From the NCBI GenBank assembly GCA_963712955.1, contig CAVQKF010000011.1:496001-560000 (forward strand): 64,000 nucleotides of DNA, read 5' to 3'. Shown piece by piece: positions 55,004-63,742 of the stretch. Made by a program: the position numbers and the translations under genes. The notes under the pieces were generated by a model. It saw nothing but the letters and a program-made list of their open reading frames with translations, was not told the origin of the DNA and did no database searches. Each line of letters begins with the position of its first letter. Positions within the stretch are counted from its first letter, which is position 1. Origin of the DNA: DATFVJ01 sp963712955. Lineage in GTDB: Bacteria; Actinomycetota; Actinomycetes; Streptosporangiales; Streptosporangiaceae.

Positions 55004-55310
55004 TCCGTGACTTTAACGCAGATACGGCTCTCAAGACACTATCGATAGCGCATCCGCATCATGAATACGTCACAACAGACGCTTATGCTTATCCGATCAC
55101 TAGCTCCCAGCGAGTCCGATCACTAGCTCTCAGCGAGCTTGCGGTAACAAGAAGTGACTGCCATGAGACGCTGGCGTTCTTGCTGAGGCAGCCTCGATCG
55201 CGGCACAAAGCGGCGCTTCGCGTGGGACGGACAGGGCGACCCTGAGGGCGGGCCGTCCCGTCCCGCCGGGCGCGTCGAGCGGTTAGAGTCTGCAGCAGGC
55301 GGGATCAAGG
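55004..55310. promoter_or_regulatory. mod-operon upstream region with palindrome and 22-bp duplication
   Basis: About 305 nt between the mod regulator and the hydrolase. ACTATCGATAGC near 55038-55050 contains the palindrome CTATCGATAG, a candidate operator for the adjacent regulator. A 22-bp unit (CCGATCACTAGCTCYCAGCG) is duplicated at about 55094-55137. Confidence 0.5.
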
Positions 55311-56102
55311 ATGCGGACAAAACAGGTGGACCGGGAGGCGGGAGTGGCGAGTTCGCGAATGACTGTCGGCTCGGGGGGCCACCGGGTCCTGGCGCTGCAC
55401 GGCTGGTTCGGTTCGGCACGGGGGTGGGGCTCGCTTCCCGATTACCTCGACGGGTCGACGTACACCTACGTGTTCATGGACCTGCGCGGCTATGGCAGCC
55501 GCAAGCAGGTCACAGGCGACTTCACGATGGAGGAGGCGGCAGCGGACGCTGTCGCGCTCGCCGACGAACTCGCGTGGGATCGCTTCTCGCTCGTCGGGCA
55601 CTCGATGGGCGGCATGGCGATCCAGCATGTGCTGCTGCAGGCTCCGGACCGTGTGCGACGGCTGGTGGGCCTGAACCCGGTGCCGGCGACCGGGGTGCCC
55701 TTCGACGACGACGGGTGGGCTTTATTCTCCGGTGCGGCCGGCAATCGTGACAACCGGGCGGCGATCATCAATTTCACGACGGGCGCCAGGCTCACGAAAA
55801 CCTTCATCGACCAGGTCGTTCAGCGCTCGCTCGACGACTCGGCCGTCGAGGCGTTCGCAGCGTATCTCCAGTCATGGGCGAAGACCGACTTCTCGCACCG
55901 GGTCAGGGGCAATGAGGCTGCGGTGAAGGTCATGGCCGGTGAGCACGACCCGGCGCTGTCGGCGCAGGTCATGGAGCAGACGTGGCTGGCGTTGTATCCC
56001 AATGCCGAGCTTGAGGTGCTCCGGGGCGCCGGGCACTACCCGATGTTCGAGACGCCTGTCGCGCTCGCAACATCCATCGAGGAGTTCCTTGGGCGGGGAT
56101 GA
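55311..56102 (+). CDS. Alpha/beta hydrolase
   Basis: A 263-residue hydrolase: oxyanion region LALHGWFGSARGW, nucleophile elbow VGHSMGGMA (Ser near residue 100), Asp in AGEHDP and catalytic His in GAGHYPMF. Substrate unknown; the tight link to a P450 suggests an oxidised ester or lactone. The ATG at 55311 is used; GTG 55344 is a shorter option. Its stop overlaps the P450 start by 14 nt. Confidence 0.9.
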   Translation: MRTKQVDREAGVASSRMTVGSGGHRVLALHGWFGSARGWGSLPDYLDGSTYTYVFMDLRGYGSRKQVTGDFTMEEAAADAVALADELAWDRFSLVGHSMGGMAIQHVLLQAPDRVRRLVGLNPVPATGVPFDDDGWALFSGAAGNRDNRAAIINFTTGARLTKTFIDQVVQRSLDDSAVEAFAAYLQSWAKTDFSHRVRGNEAAVKVMAGEHDPALSAQVMEQTWLALYPNAELEVLRGAGHYPMFETPVALATSIEEFLGRG

Positions 56103-57438
56103 TGACGGCCGGCTCGACACCGAGGTCGTGTTCGACCCCGAGACCTACGTCGACGGCGTGCCGTACGACGCGCTTGCCCGGCTGCGCGTGGACATGCCGG
56201 TCGCCTGGGTCGACGAGATTCCCGTTCTCGGCTGGCCAGGCGGACCAGGCTTTTGGCTCGTGCTCCGGCACGCCGACGTCGAGTCGGCCCTGAAGCAGCC
56301 GCGGCTGTTCTCTTCATGGCTCGGTGCCACGCAGATCCGCGACCCTGCGACACGCGAAACGCTCGACTACGTCCGCCGGATGATGCTCAACATGGACCCG
56401 CCGGAGCACTCCCGGCTGCGGAGACTGCTTGGCCGCTCGTTCACCCCGCGCGCGGTCGCACAGCTTGAGCACCGCATCCGCGCTCACGCGCGTGCCGTCT
56501 GCGATCGCGTCCTTGCCGGCGAGCGTGGCGAGTGCGACTTCGCCAAGGACCTGGCCGCCGACCTGCCGCTGCTCACCCTGGCCGATGTCCTCGGCGTGCC
56601 GGACCAGGACCGCTGGCTGCTGTTCGACTGGTCCAACCGGGTCATCGGCTACCAGGACCCCGACTACGCCTCGTCGGCCGAGTTCGACCCGTCCCGTGGG
56701 ACGCCGATGGCACAGGAGGCGTTGTCGCTGCGGCCGCGGGCGGACGCCGACGGCCGCCTGCCCGACCCCCGCACCCGCGGGGGCATGCCCGACCTTTACG
56801 CCTACGCCCACCTGCTGGCGGAACAGAAGCGCCGCCGCCCAGGTGATGACGTCATGTCGATCCTCCTGACGCAGGCCGACGACGACGGCGGCCAGGTGTC
56901 GGTCGAGGAGTTCGAGAACATGTTCTGGCTGTTCGCGGTCGCGGGCAATGAGACCCTGCGCAACGGCCTGCCAGGCGCTTGCATCGCACTGGTCGAGCAC
57001 CCACACGCGCAGGACGAGCTGCGCTCCGATCCTGCGCTGATGCCGGCGGCGATCGAGGAGATGCTGCGCTGGTGGACACCGGTGATGACGTTCCGCCGTA
57101 CGGCGACCTCCGACTGCGAACTTGGCGGGCAGCGCATCTGCGAGGGCGACAAGGTGGTCGTCTCGTTCACGTCTGCCAACCGCGACGAGGCGGTCTTCCC
57201 TGACCCTGACCGTTTCGACATCCGCCGCCACCCCAACCCGCACCTGGTGTTCGGTCACGGTCCCCACTTCTGCCTCGGCGCCCACCTCGCCCGCATCCAG
57301 ATGCGCGCCCTGTTCGACGAGGTGCTGACCCGCACGTCGTCGCTCACCTACGCTGGCGAACCCGCCTACCTGCGCTCGAACTTCCAGCACGGCGTCAAGC
57401 GGCTGCCCGTCGCATGGACTAGCAGCGGCTCGGTTTGA
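56089..57438 (+). CDS. Cytochrome P450 (CYP124/125/142-like)
   Basis: About 449 residues. The I-helix motif is FAVAGNETLRNGL, the K-helix EEMLRW and the heme loop FGHGPHFCLGAHLAR. The N-terminal half (FWLVLRHADVESALKQP, MLNMDPPEHSRLRRLLGRSF, LFDWSNRVIGYQDPDY) resembles P450s that hydroxylate sterol side chains or branched lipids. A TTG at 56089, preceded by GAGGAG at 4 nt, lies inside the end of the hydrolase gene, indicating translational coupling. No ferredoxin gene is nearby. Confidence 0.9.
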   Translation: MGGDDDGRLDTEVVFDPETYVDGVPYDALARLRVDMPVAWVDEIPVLGWPGGPGFWLVLRHADVESALKQPRLFSSWLGATQIRDPATRETLDYVRRMMLNMDPPEHSRLRRLLGRSFTPRAVAQLEHRIRAHARAVCDRVLAGERGECDFAKDLAADLPLLTLADVLGVPDQDRWLLFDWSNRVIGYQDPDYASSAEFDPSRGTPMAQEALSLRPRADADGRLPDPRTRGGMPDLYAYAHLLAEQKRRRPGDDVMSILLTQADDDGGQVSVEEFENMFWLFAVAGNETLRNGLPGACIALVEHPHAQDELRSDPALMPAAIEEMLRWWTPVMTFRRTATSDCELGGQRICEGDKVVVSFTSANRDEAVFPDPDRFDIRRHPNPHLVFGHGPHFCLGAHLARIQMRALFDEVLTRTSSLTYAGEPAYLRSNFQHGVKRLPVAWTSSGSV

Positions 57439-57468
57439 GGTCCGATCCGCCTGAAGCGGCTTGGCGCG

Positions 57469-59679
57469 GTGAATCTCGGTCCGACTGCGGAGAATGACCA
57501 GGGGTGGTCGGAGCGCGAGTCGTTTGCTCAGCTGTATCAGGACCGTGCCGCGGAGCTTGACGCTGCGGAGCGGAACCTGTGCTTCGGCCGTCTGGACTTC
57601 GACGGCGGTGACCGGTTCTATATCGGCCGGCTCGGCCTGCGCAGCGACGATCACGATCAGCTGCTGGTCGATTGGCGTGCCCGTGCGGCGGAGCCGTTCT
57701 ATCGCGCCACCGCGCGGGAGCGGTACGCAGTGACCCGCCGCCGGCACCTGCACACCGTCAACAGGCGAGTCGTGAGCCTGGACGACGACGTGCTCGACCT
57801 GGACGCCGTCGATGAGACCCGGCTGACCGGCGAGGCCGCCCTGCTGGCGTCGCTGCGCCGCGGCCGGACCGGGCGGATGGGCGACATCGTCGCCACCATC
57901 CAGGCAGACCAGGACCGCATCATTCGCGAGGACCGGCGTGGAATTCTCGTCGTCGAGGGCGGGCCGGGCACCGGGAAAACCGTTGTCGCGCTGCACCGGG
58001 CCGCCTACCTCCTCTATACATACCGAAAGCAATTGGCACGGCGCGGAATTCTGGTAATCGGCCCGAACGCCACATTTCTCCGCTATATCGATCAGGTGCT
58101 GCCCTCGCTTGGCGAGAATGACGTCGTGCCGGCAACCACGGGCTCGTTGTTCCCAGGTGCCGACGCCCGCAGCCCAGAATCACCGCAGGCCGCCCGGGTC
58201 AAAGGCGACATCAAGATGGCGGGCGTTCTGTCGAAGGCCGTCGCCGATCTGCGCCAGGTGCCGGCCACCGCCATTGAGATCAAGATCGACGGCACCACCT
58301 CTCGGCTCACGCCCCGCATGTGCAGCCAGGCCCGCGCTGAAGCAGAGCGGCGCCTCGATCCCGACACCGGCGCACCCCTGCCGCACAACACGGCCCGGCG
58401 TGCGTTCATCAACGCGGTGGTGCGGGACCTGGCCCGGCAGCGTGTGCGTGACCTCGGCGGCCAGCGGATCTTGCAGCCCAGTGACGAGGAGGACCTGCGC
58501 GCCGAACTGGCTGCTGCGCCGGCCATCCGCAGCGTGCTCGACGTCTTGTGGCCCGAGCTCACGCCGCAGCAACTGCTCACACAGCTCTACCAGCAACCCC
58601 GTCGGCTTGACCTCACCGACGGCGAACGCGCCGCAATCGCCCGCGACACGCCAAGACCGTGGACACCCGCCGACGTGCCTCTGCTCGACGAACTGGCCGA
58701 GGTCCTCGGCACCCTCGACGCCACGGAAAGGGCGGCCAGGCGCAGACGCGCCGCAGATGAGGCCGAGCGCGCCGAGACAGTCCAATACGCGGCGCAGCTC
58801 GTCGCGCAGCTCGCCGCAGACGACGCCATCGTCCTGCCAGCATTGGAGGCCGACACCTTCGCGACCTGGATCGCCGGCCGGAACACCCAGGCCGGACCGA
58901 GCGGCATGCTCGCCGATCGGGCACTGCAAGACCGGAACTGGGCCTACGGGCACGTGATCGTCGACGAAGCGCAGGAGCTGTCCGCGATGGCCTGGCGGAT
59001 GGTGCTGCGCCGCTGCCCAGCCCGCTCCATGACCGTCGTCGGCGACCTGGCGCAGACCAGCACGCCCGGTGGCGCCGACTCGTGGGCGCAGGTACTAGAC
59101 CCGGTCGCCGCCGGACATTGGCGCACCGCGCGACTGACCGTGAACTACCGCACCCCCACGCCCGTCATGGCGCTGGCAACTGCACTCCTGCCACCGACCG
59201 CCGACCCGCCGCTATCCGTGCGCGACTCCAACGAGAGTCCGTGGTACGCCGGCGCCGAGAGCCTCGCTGAGCTGGTACGGCGTGAGACAGAGCTGACCGG
59301 TACCGGGCGCGTGGCCCTGATCGCACCACCGGCCCGCGTCGCCGAGACCGCCGCGACACTCAACCTCTCCCCCGGGCCGGACCTCGACGCCCCGGTGGCA
59401 GTCCTCACCCCCGAGCAGGCCAAAGGACTTGAGTTCGATTCGGTCATCATCGTCGACCCAGCCGGGATCGAGCAGGCATCTCCGCGCGGGCGGGCAGACC
59501 TGCACGTCGCACTCACCCGGACCACCCGCAGGCTCGGACTCATCAGTCCCGGCGAAATGCCCGGCGATCTCAAGGCCATACTCGATCAATCGCCAGCGCA
59601 CATCGGCACCGCGCGGCCCACCCCCAAAGCCGTGGACGCCGATGCCGTCGGCAACGGCGTATGCGCCAAGCCAACATGA
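57469..59679 (+). CDS. HelD/HelR-like RNA polymerase-associated ATPase with short N-terminus
   Basis: A 736-residue UvrD-like ATPase: LCFGRLDFDGGDRFYIGRLG, LLVDWRARAAEPFYRATAR, Walker A VEGGPGTGKTVVALHRAAYL, Walker B VIVDEAQELSAMAW, motif VI region LTPEQAKGLEFDSVIIVDP, and ADLHVALTRTTRRLGL. HelD recycles stalled RNA polymerase, and HelR displaces rifamycins. Normal HelDs begin with a long antiparallel coiled coil that enters the secondary channel of the polymerase; here only about 36 residues precede LCFGRLD. The GTG at 57469 leaves no room for more, since the P450 stops 31 nt upstream. No rifamycin-associated element is seen. Confidence 0.85.
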   Translation: MNLGPTAENDQGWSERESFAQLYQDRAAELDAAERNLCFGRLDFDGGDRFYIGRLGLRSDDHDQLLVDWRARAAEPFYRATARERYAVTRRRHLHTVNRRVVSLDDDVLDLDAVDETRLTGEAALLASLRRGRTGRMGDIVATIQADQDRIIREDRRGILVVEGGPGTGKTVVALHRAAYLLYTYRKQLARRGILVIGPNATFLRYIDQVLPSLGENDVVPATTGSLFPGADARSPESPQAARVKGDIKMAGVLSKAVADLRQVPATAIEIKIDGTTSRLTPRMCSQARAEAERRLDPDTGAPLPHNTARRAFINAVVRDLARQRVRDLGGQRILQPSDEEDLRAELAAAPAIRSVLDVLWPELTPQQLLTQLYQQPRRLDLTDGERAAIARDTPRPWTPADVPLLDELAEVLGTLDATERAARRRRAADEAERAETVQYAAQLVAQLAADDAIVLPALEADTFATWIAGRNTQAGPSGMLADRALQDRNWAYGHVIVDEAQELSAMAWRMVLRRCPARSMTVVGDLAQTSTPGGADSWAQVLDPVAAGHWRTARLTVNYRTPTPVMALATALLPPTADPPLSVRDSNESPWYAGAESLAELVRRETELTGTGRVALIAPPARVAETAATLNLSPGPDLDAPVAVLTPEQAKGLEFDSVIIVDPAGIEQASPRGRADLHVALTRTTRRLGLISPGEMPGDLKAILDQSPAHIGTARPTPKAVDADAVGNGVCAKPT

Positions 59680-59732
59680 CGCCGTCACGGCGCTCATCAA
59701 TCTGGTTGGGCCCGCTGAGGAACAGGGGCTCT

Positions 59733-60317
59733 TTAACGTCGATTCTCATTGCTCAACGCCCGCACCATTACGTCCATGACGGGTGCGTCGGGAAACGGCT
59801 GTACTTGCCCGACCTTCTGCCAGCCCCAGGATAGGTACGCGAGCTTGGCGGATGTGTTGTCCGGCCGCACGAGAAGGTACGTGAGTCGTTCCGGCCGAGT
59901 GTGCAGCAACGCGTCATGTAGCAAGCGACCGTAGCCCTGGCCCTGGTAGGCAGGGTCAACGGCAAATTCGCGGAAGACGTAGATTGGCCCGGGTGTGCTC
60001 GGCAAGTCGAGTTCGGGCAGGGCGTTGCGCGCCATCTCCCAGATATCCTCGGCCTTGTCGCTGGGGCTGCCGAAGGCGTAGCCCACCATCTTGTCGTCGC
60101 GCCAGGCCACCACGAGCCCGAAGTCCCGGCCTGGAGCGTACAGCTTGACCAGCCGATCCCAAAACTGCTCCGGGCTGTACCACGGGTTGTGCTGCTGATC
60201 GAAGTGGCTCTTGAGGTACAGCGCCATGAGCGGTTCTTGGAGCTTGACCGTGCCGTCAGCGTCGTAGTACTCGGTGCGGACATCTGGGTCAGTCACCGGA
60301 GGCGGTCTTTCTGTCAT
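59733..60317 (-). CDS. GNAT-family N-acetyltransferase
   Basis: A 194-residue acetyltransferase with the acetyl-CoA motif VDPAYQGQGYGRLLHD (Q-x-x-G-x-G) near residue 125. The substrate is unknown. Its ATG overlaps the stop of the XRE regulator gene by 4 nt, so both belong to one operon. Confidence 0.9.
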   Translation of the reverse strand: MTERPPPVTDPDVRTEYYDADGTVKLQEPLMALYLKSHFDQQHNPWYSPEQFWDRLVKLYAPGRDFGLVVAWRDDKMVGYAFGSPSDKAEDIWEMARNALPELDLPSTPGPIYVFREFAVDPAYQGQGYGRLLHDALLHTRPERLTYLLVRPDNTSAKLAYLSWGWQKVGQVQPFPDAPVMDVMVRALSNENRR

Positions 60318-61861
60318 GAAGCTGTGAGCTGATGACTCGACGCATCATTGCAACTGCCCAGCCAGTCGCGGTACTCCTGGATGTTCGGCCGGTCTCGCTG
60401 GGCTGGCGGTATAGCGCCGAGCACTGTCCGGCCGAGATCAACGATCGGGCGGATGCGATGGGCGGCAGGCAGGGTGGCGATGACAGCCTGAGCGTGGCGG
60501 GCGCCTTCGTTAACATCCCCGCTGCGCACGAGGCACATGGCGCGGTGCAGCTCAAGCTGAGCGGGCTGGCGCACGTCGGATGGCATGTAGAGCGGCAGGG
60601 CTGCGCGCCGCGCCCGGTCGGCCTGGTTGACGTCGCCGAGGCGAGAGTAGACGAAGCTCTCGGTGAAGTGCAGGCACTCCTCGCCCCAGGAGAAAAGCGA
60701 TCCGCTGGGGCTGGCTGTTGCCGTTGGCAGGCTGCTAAACCGATCGCGCACGTGTTCCAGCGTGCGCTCGGCGTCGGACCTCCGGCCCAGCAGCGCCATA
60801 GTTTGGGCTTTCCCGGCAAGCACGCGCGGGGCAACCTCGGCTGGTGCATGATCGAGCTGGGCTTCGGCCTCGTCGATGAGCTGCAGGGTGATTGTGGTCG
60901 GCCGGTGCTCGTAACCGGCTCGTATGATCTCCCGGCCACGTATCCATAGTGCGCTGTAGGCATCGCCTGCCTGGTCGGCCGCGCGTCTGGCCGTCCGCCA
61001 CCATCTTCGCGCCTGTCGGACGTGCCCCAGGTTGGCCACGGTTTGCGCAGTGAAGGCCGCAAGCAACGCGCCGACTCGCGACAGTTCCCGCCCGGTCGCG
61101 TCGGCCGGGTTCCGGCGCAATGCCAATTGCAGCCCGGAGAGGTCAAGCATGAGCGTATCGAGGAGCTCTGCGGGCGGCGTGCTCGCGTAGGTTTGACCGT
61201 ACTCCAGGGCGATCTCGTGCCACTCATCGACATCGGCCGCCGCACGTTCACCGCGGCCCGTGAGCGTCCAGTTCAGCTCGTGTCGTATCGTCTCCCAGAC
61301 GCTTACCGGGCCGCTCGCCCCGAACCCGGCAGCCGCCATGCTCAGCAAGAAGGCTCGTCGCTTCATGATCTCGTCGTCACCTGAGCCTGACAACTGAAGG
61401 AGTGCTGCCAGGTCCCCACTCTCATACATATCGGGTAGCGCCGCTCGTGCCGCGACCAGAGACCGTGCAGCTACCGTACCTGCATCTAGCTCGGCTTGCG
61501 CTTCGTCGAGATGACGGTAGCTCCCGTTCTCCACCATGTCGCCCACGTCGCACTGATAGATCTGAGCCAGTCGCCGTAAATCTTCAAGACTCGGCTCCCG
61601 GCCTGACTCGGGCCACGTCTCCCAGTAGGAGATCTGCTTGGCGGTGAGAGGCGGCCCGTCACCTGCCACGAAGAGCCCGTTCCAGTGGTCAGCCACCGCT
61701 TGCTGGCTCAGACCATGAGCCAGGCGCATGGCCACGCGAGCGTTGACATGTTCCTCCTGGCCGATGTGCGCCGCGATCTGCGCCCAGGTTTGGCCGTCGC
61801 TGCGAAGCTGGCTCGTCAGTGCTGCGAGCCTCGAACGCCTGCTGCGGTGCTTGCGTGGCAT
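60314..61861 (-). CDS. XRE-family regulator with TPR-like C-terminus
   Basis: A 515-residue protein. The N-terminal HTH region (RMAHGLSQQAVADHWN ... QISYWETWPESGREPSLEDL) is followed by about 350 residues of helical, TPR-like repeats (AQTVANLGHVRQARRWWRTA, SYVYSRLGDVNQADRARRA-type). This class is abundant in actinomycetes near HATPase/anti-sigma-like genes, as here. GAGGAGGAG precedes the ATG at 61861. It co-transcribes a GNAT gene. Confidence 0.87.
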   Translation of the reverse strand: MPRKHRSRRSRLAALTSQLRSDGQTWAQIAAHIGQEEHVNARVAMRLAHGLSQQAVADHWNGLFVAGDGPPLTAKQISYWETWPESGREPSLEDLRRLAQIYQCDVGDMVENGSYRHLDEAQAELDAGTVAARSLVAARAALPDMYESGDLAALLQLSGSGDDEIMKRRAFLLSMAAAGFGASGPVSVWETIRHELNWTLTGRGERAAADVDEWHEIALEYGQTYASTPPAELLDTLMLDLSGLQLALRRNPADATGRELSRVGALLAAFTAQTVANLGHVRQARRWWRTARRAADQAGDAYSALWIRGREIIRAGYEHRPTTITLQLIDEAEAQLDHAPAEVAPRVLAGKAQTMALLGRRSDAERTLEHVRDRFSSLPTATASPSGSLFSWGEECLHFTESFVYSRLGDVNQADRARRAALPLYMPSDVRQPAQLELHRAMCLVRSGDVNEGARHAQAVIATLPAAHRIRPIVDLGRTVLGAIPPAQRDRPNIQEYRDWLGSCNDASSHQLTAS

Positions 61862-61948
61862 CTCGCGACTCCTCCTCTAACCTGCGCAGATCGTCGTCAT
61901 GTGTGTTGGGGAAATGATACGTCGCCCGATGATCAGAAGGAGATCACC

Positions 61949-62062
61949 GTGGGAAACGGTCATGCATTTCCGCGCGGGCGCAGAAAGTTCCCAGACGCGG
62001 GACATTTCTGTACCCGCCAGCGCGCAAACACTCTTCGGTTATGTGGTCGCGCGTGGGCGTGA
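61949..62062 (+). CDS. Possible 37-aa basic peptide
   Basis: A GTG at 61949 has an excellent ribosome-binding site (AAGGAG, 7 nt upstream). The product (GNGHAFPRGRRKFPDAGHF, then RANTLRLCGRAWA) is basic with two Cys. The strong ribosome-binding site in the divergent region before the small-protein cluster is the main support; it could be a leader peptide. Confidence 0.4.
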   Translation: MGNGHAFPRGRRKFPDAGHFCTRQRANTLRLCGRAWA

Positions 62063-62126
62063 TAGGCGGAAAGGTCGGTGCATGTACTACCCGACCGGTT
62101 CCGCATCCGTACTGACCGAGGCATCC

Positions 62127-62294
62127 ATGACTGATTCCACCGACTTCCTGCTGCCAGAACTGGTGCGTCACCTTGCCACGGCGCAGCACGAGCTGGACCA
62201 GCACGTCAATGACCGCGGTCTGTGCAGTATCTGTGGTTGCGCTTGGCCGTGTGAGCGAGCCGTGCTGGCTGATCTGGCGCTATCGGCGTTGTGA
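62127..62294 (+). CDS. Small cysteine-motif protein (55 aa)
   Basis: The ATG at 62127 follows GAGG by about 6 nt. The product ends DRGLCSICGCAWPCERAVLA, whose CxxCGxxxPC pattern resembles small proteins found next to XRE and HATPase regulators in actinomycetes. It may bind zinc. Function unknown. Confidence 0.6.
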   Translation: MTDSTDFLLPELVRHLATAQHELDQHVNDRGLCSICGCAWPCERAVLADLALSAL

Positions 62295-62466
62295 AAGTTC
62301 TTTCATGAGCAGCAGTATGAGTGAATCACCACGGCTGACGCCTGGTGAACGTGCTCGTCCTGCTGGAGGCGGAGCCGACACTGTTGCGGGACGGGCGCCT
62401 ATCCAGGCTATTCCCCAGAGCGAGACTCCGGTGCCGGTTCTGCCTCCCTACCCTCAAGGGATGAGC

Positions 62467-62894
62467 ATGGCCGATGAGTGGCCACTACAAACCTTTCTCG
62501 AACTCGGCCCGCTCGCAGGTGCGGTGCCCTGCGCCCGGTTGCACGCTAGGCAGGTTCTGTGGGAGTGGGAACTCGTACATTCAGCGAGCGAGTCGAGCTG
62601 CTCGTTACTGAGCTTTTGACCAACGCCGTGAAGGCCTCGCGTTTCCTGGACTACGTCTTTCCGGTACGCCTGTGGCTGCTTTCGGACAGAACCCGGATCT
62701 TGATTCTGGTATGGGATGCTGATCCACAGTCGCCGGTGCGTGTGAACGCAAATGAAGATGCCGAGTACGGCCGAGGCCTGCTGCTTGTCGAGTCGCTGAG
62801 CGCACAGTGGAGCTGGTACATACTGCCCGAGATAGGCGGGAAGGTTGTTTCGGCTCTCGTGACCGAGGACCCACGCCTGGACCCACGCCCGTGA
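62467..62894 (+). pseudogene. HATPase (RsbW-like anti-sigma kinase), single-base frameshift
   Basis: From the ATG at 62467 (AAGGG 6 nt upstream) the frame reads FLELGPLAGAVPCARLHARQ and VLWEWEL. At about 62571-62575 (CTCGTACA) a missing G shifts the frame; the continuation TFSERVELLVTELLTNAVKA has the N-box, and EYGRGLLLVESLSAQWSW the G-box, of the HATPase_c_2 fold. Together they give a normal anti-sigma/SpoIIAB-like kinase of about 143 residues. The single indel may be a consensus error. Confidence 0.78.
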
Positions 62895-63136
62895 CGTCTC
62901 CAGACGGGCAGCATGCTGGAGTTGACAAAAGTAACGCCGAGCATGTGCGCGAGCACACCATCACGGTGCGGATCACGCCGGACTGCCTACGGTTGGAGAT
63001 ATCCAAGCCGTACCATGAGCAAAACGCATGGCTCGTTATCCTCGATGCGGTTGCCCATCGCTGGGGTCATTGTGGCACTGCAGGCGGCCAGCAGACGTTG
63101 TGGGCTGAGTTAACTCTGCCGCACCGCACGCAGTGA
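62891..63136 (+). CDS. Partial HATPase-like protein (81 aa)
   Basis: A GTG at 62891 overlaps the previous stop (GTGA). The C-terminal part (AWLVILDAVAHRWGHCG, QTLWAELTLP) matches the last segment of RsbW-like HATPases. The N-box and a proper G-box are absent, so it looks like a degenerate second copy of the neighbouring gene. Confidence 0.5.
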   Translation: MTSPDGQHAGVDKSNAEHVREHTITVRITPDCLRLEISKPYHEQNAWLVILDAVAHRWGHCGTAGGQQTLWAELTLPHRTQ

Positions 63137-63231
63137 CTGCTGTCCAACGAGCGTGGGCGTCGGGTGCCGAGCAACCGGGCTGACGCGCTGTTTGAAGCTG
63201 GCGGCGGAGGTGCCCGGCCACGCCAGGGGTG

Positions 63232-63609
63232 TTACAGGCTGTAGGCAGGCGGGTGCTGGGGCTGGTAGAGCATCATCTCACCCGCACCGGGGACTTTCAG
63301 CGTGGTCGTCAGCCCGAATCCGTCGTCCCTGGTGTCACGGGTGAACTCCGCACCCCTGGCCCCAAGCTCGGCGACGGTCGCCTCGATGTCGTCGCAGATG
63401 AGCGTGATCTCATGGTGCGGGCTTGTCGACCATGTCTGGCCGCCGCGGTCATCCGAGGTCGGGTGCACTCCGAGCTCGGACGGGCCGGTCTTGAAGATGA
63501 GCCAGCCGCCGTGAACGTCGATGTGCGCCCAGCCGAGGACATCTCGGAAGAACGCGCGTGCCGCCTCGGCGTCATCGGCGTAGACCAGGGTATGCACGGC
63601 CGTAATCAC
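63232..63609 (-). CDS. VOC-family protein (glyoxalase-like)
   Basis: A 125-residue single VOC unit (MITAVHTLVYADDAEAARAF FRDVLG pattern; HHEITLICDDIEATVAELGA; GEMMLYQPQHP). Metal-ligand positions His/Glu are partly visible. Function unknown; such proteins often handle small hydrophobic toxicants. Confidence 0.87.
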   Translation of the reverse strand: MITAVHTLVYADDAEAARAFFRDVLGWAHIDVHGGWLIFKTGPSELGVHPTSDDRGGQTWSTSPHHEITLICDDIEATVAELGARGAEFTRDTRDDGFGLTTTLKVPGAGEMMLYQPQHPPAYSL

Positions 63610-63742
63610 GGTTGCACCTTAAGGCAGCAGCGCCGCGCGCAGCAAGCACGGGCGCTCCGTCCACGAGCCCGCACCGGGACGTCACGTCGCCACGCGGCAG
63701 CCGTTATGGCTGATCATGATCTGCACTTTCTAGGATGAGGCC

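Noticed and set aside
57439..57469. Rifamycin-associated element before the HelD-like gene
   Set aside because: No GGGGCTTGC...GCAAGCCCC inverted repeat; only partial GC-rich similarity.
63055..63070. Half-site of palindrome family 2 (GCCCATCGCTGGGG)
   Set aside because: Lies inside a coding frame and lacks the second half; likely chance.
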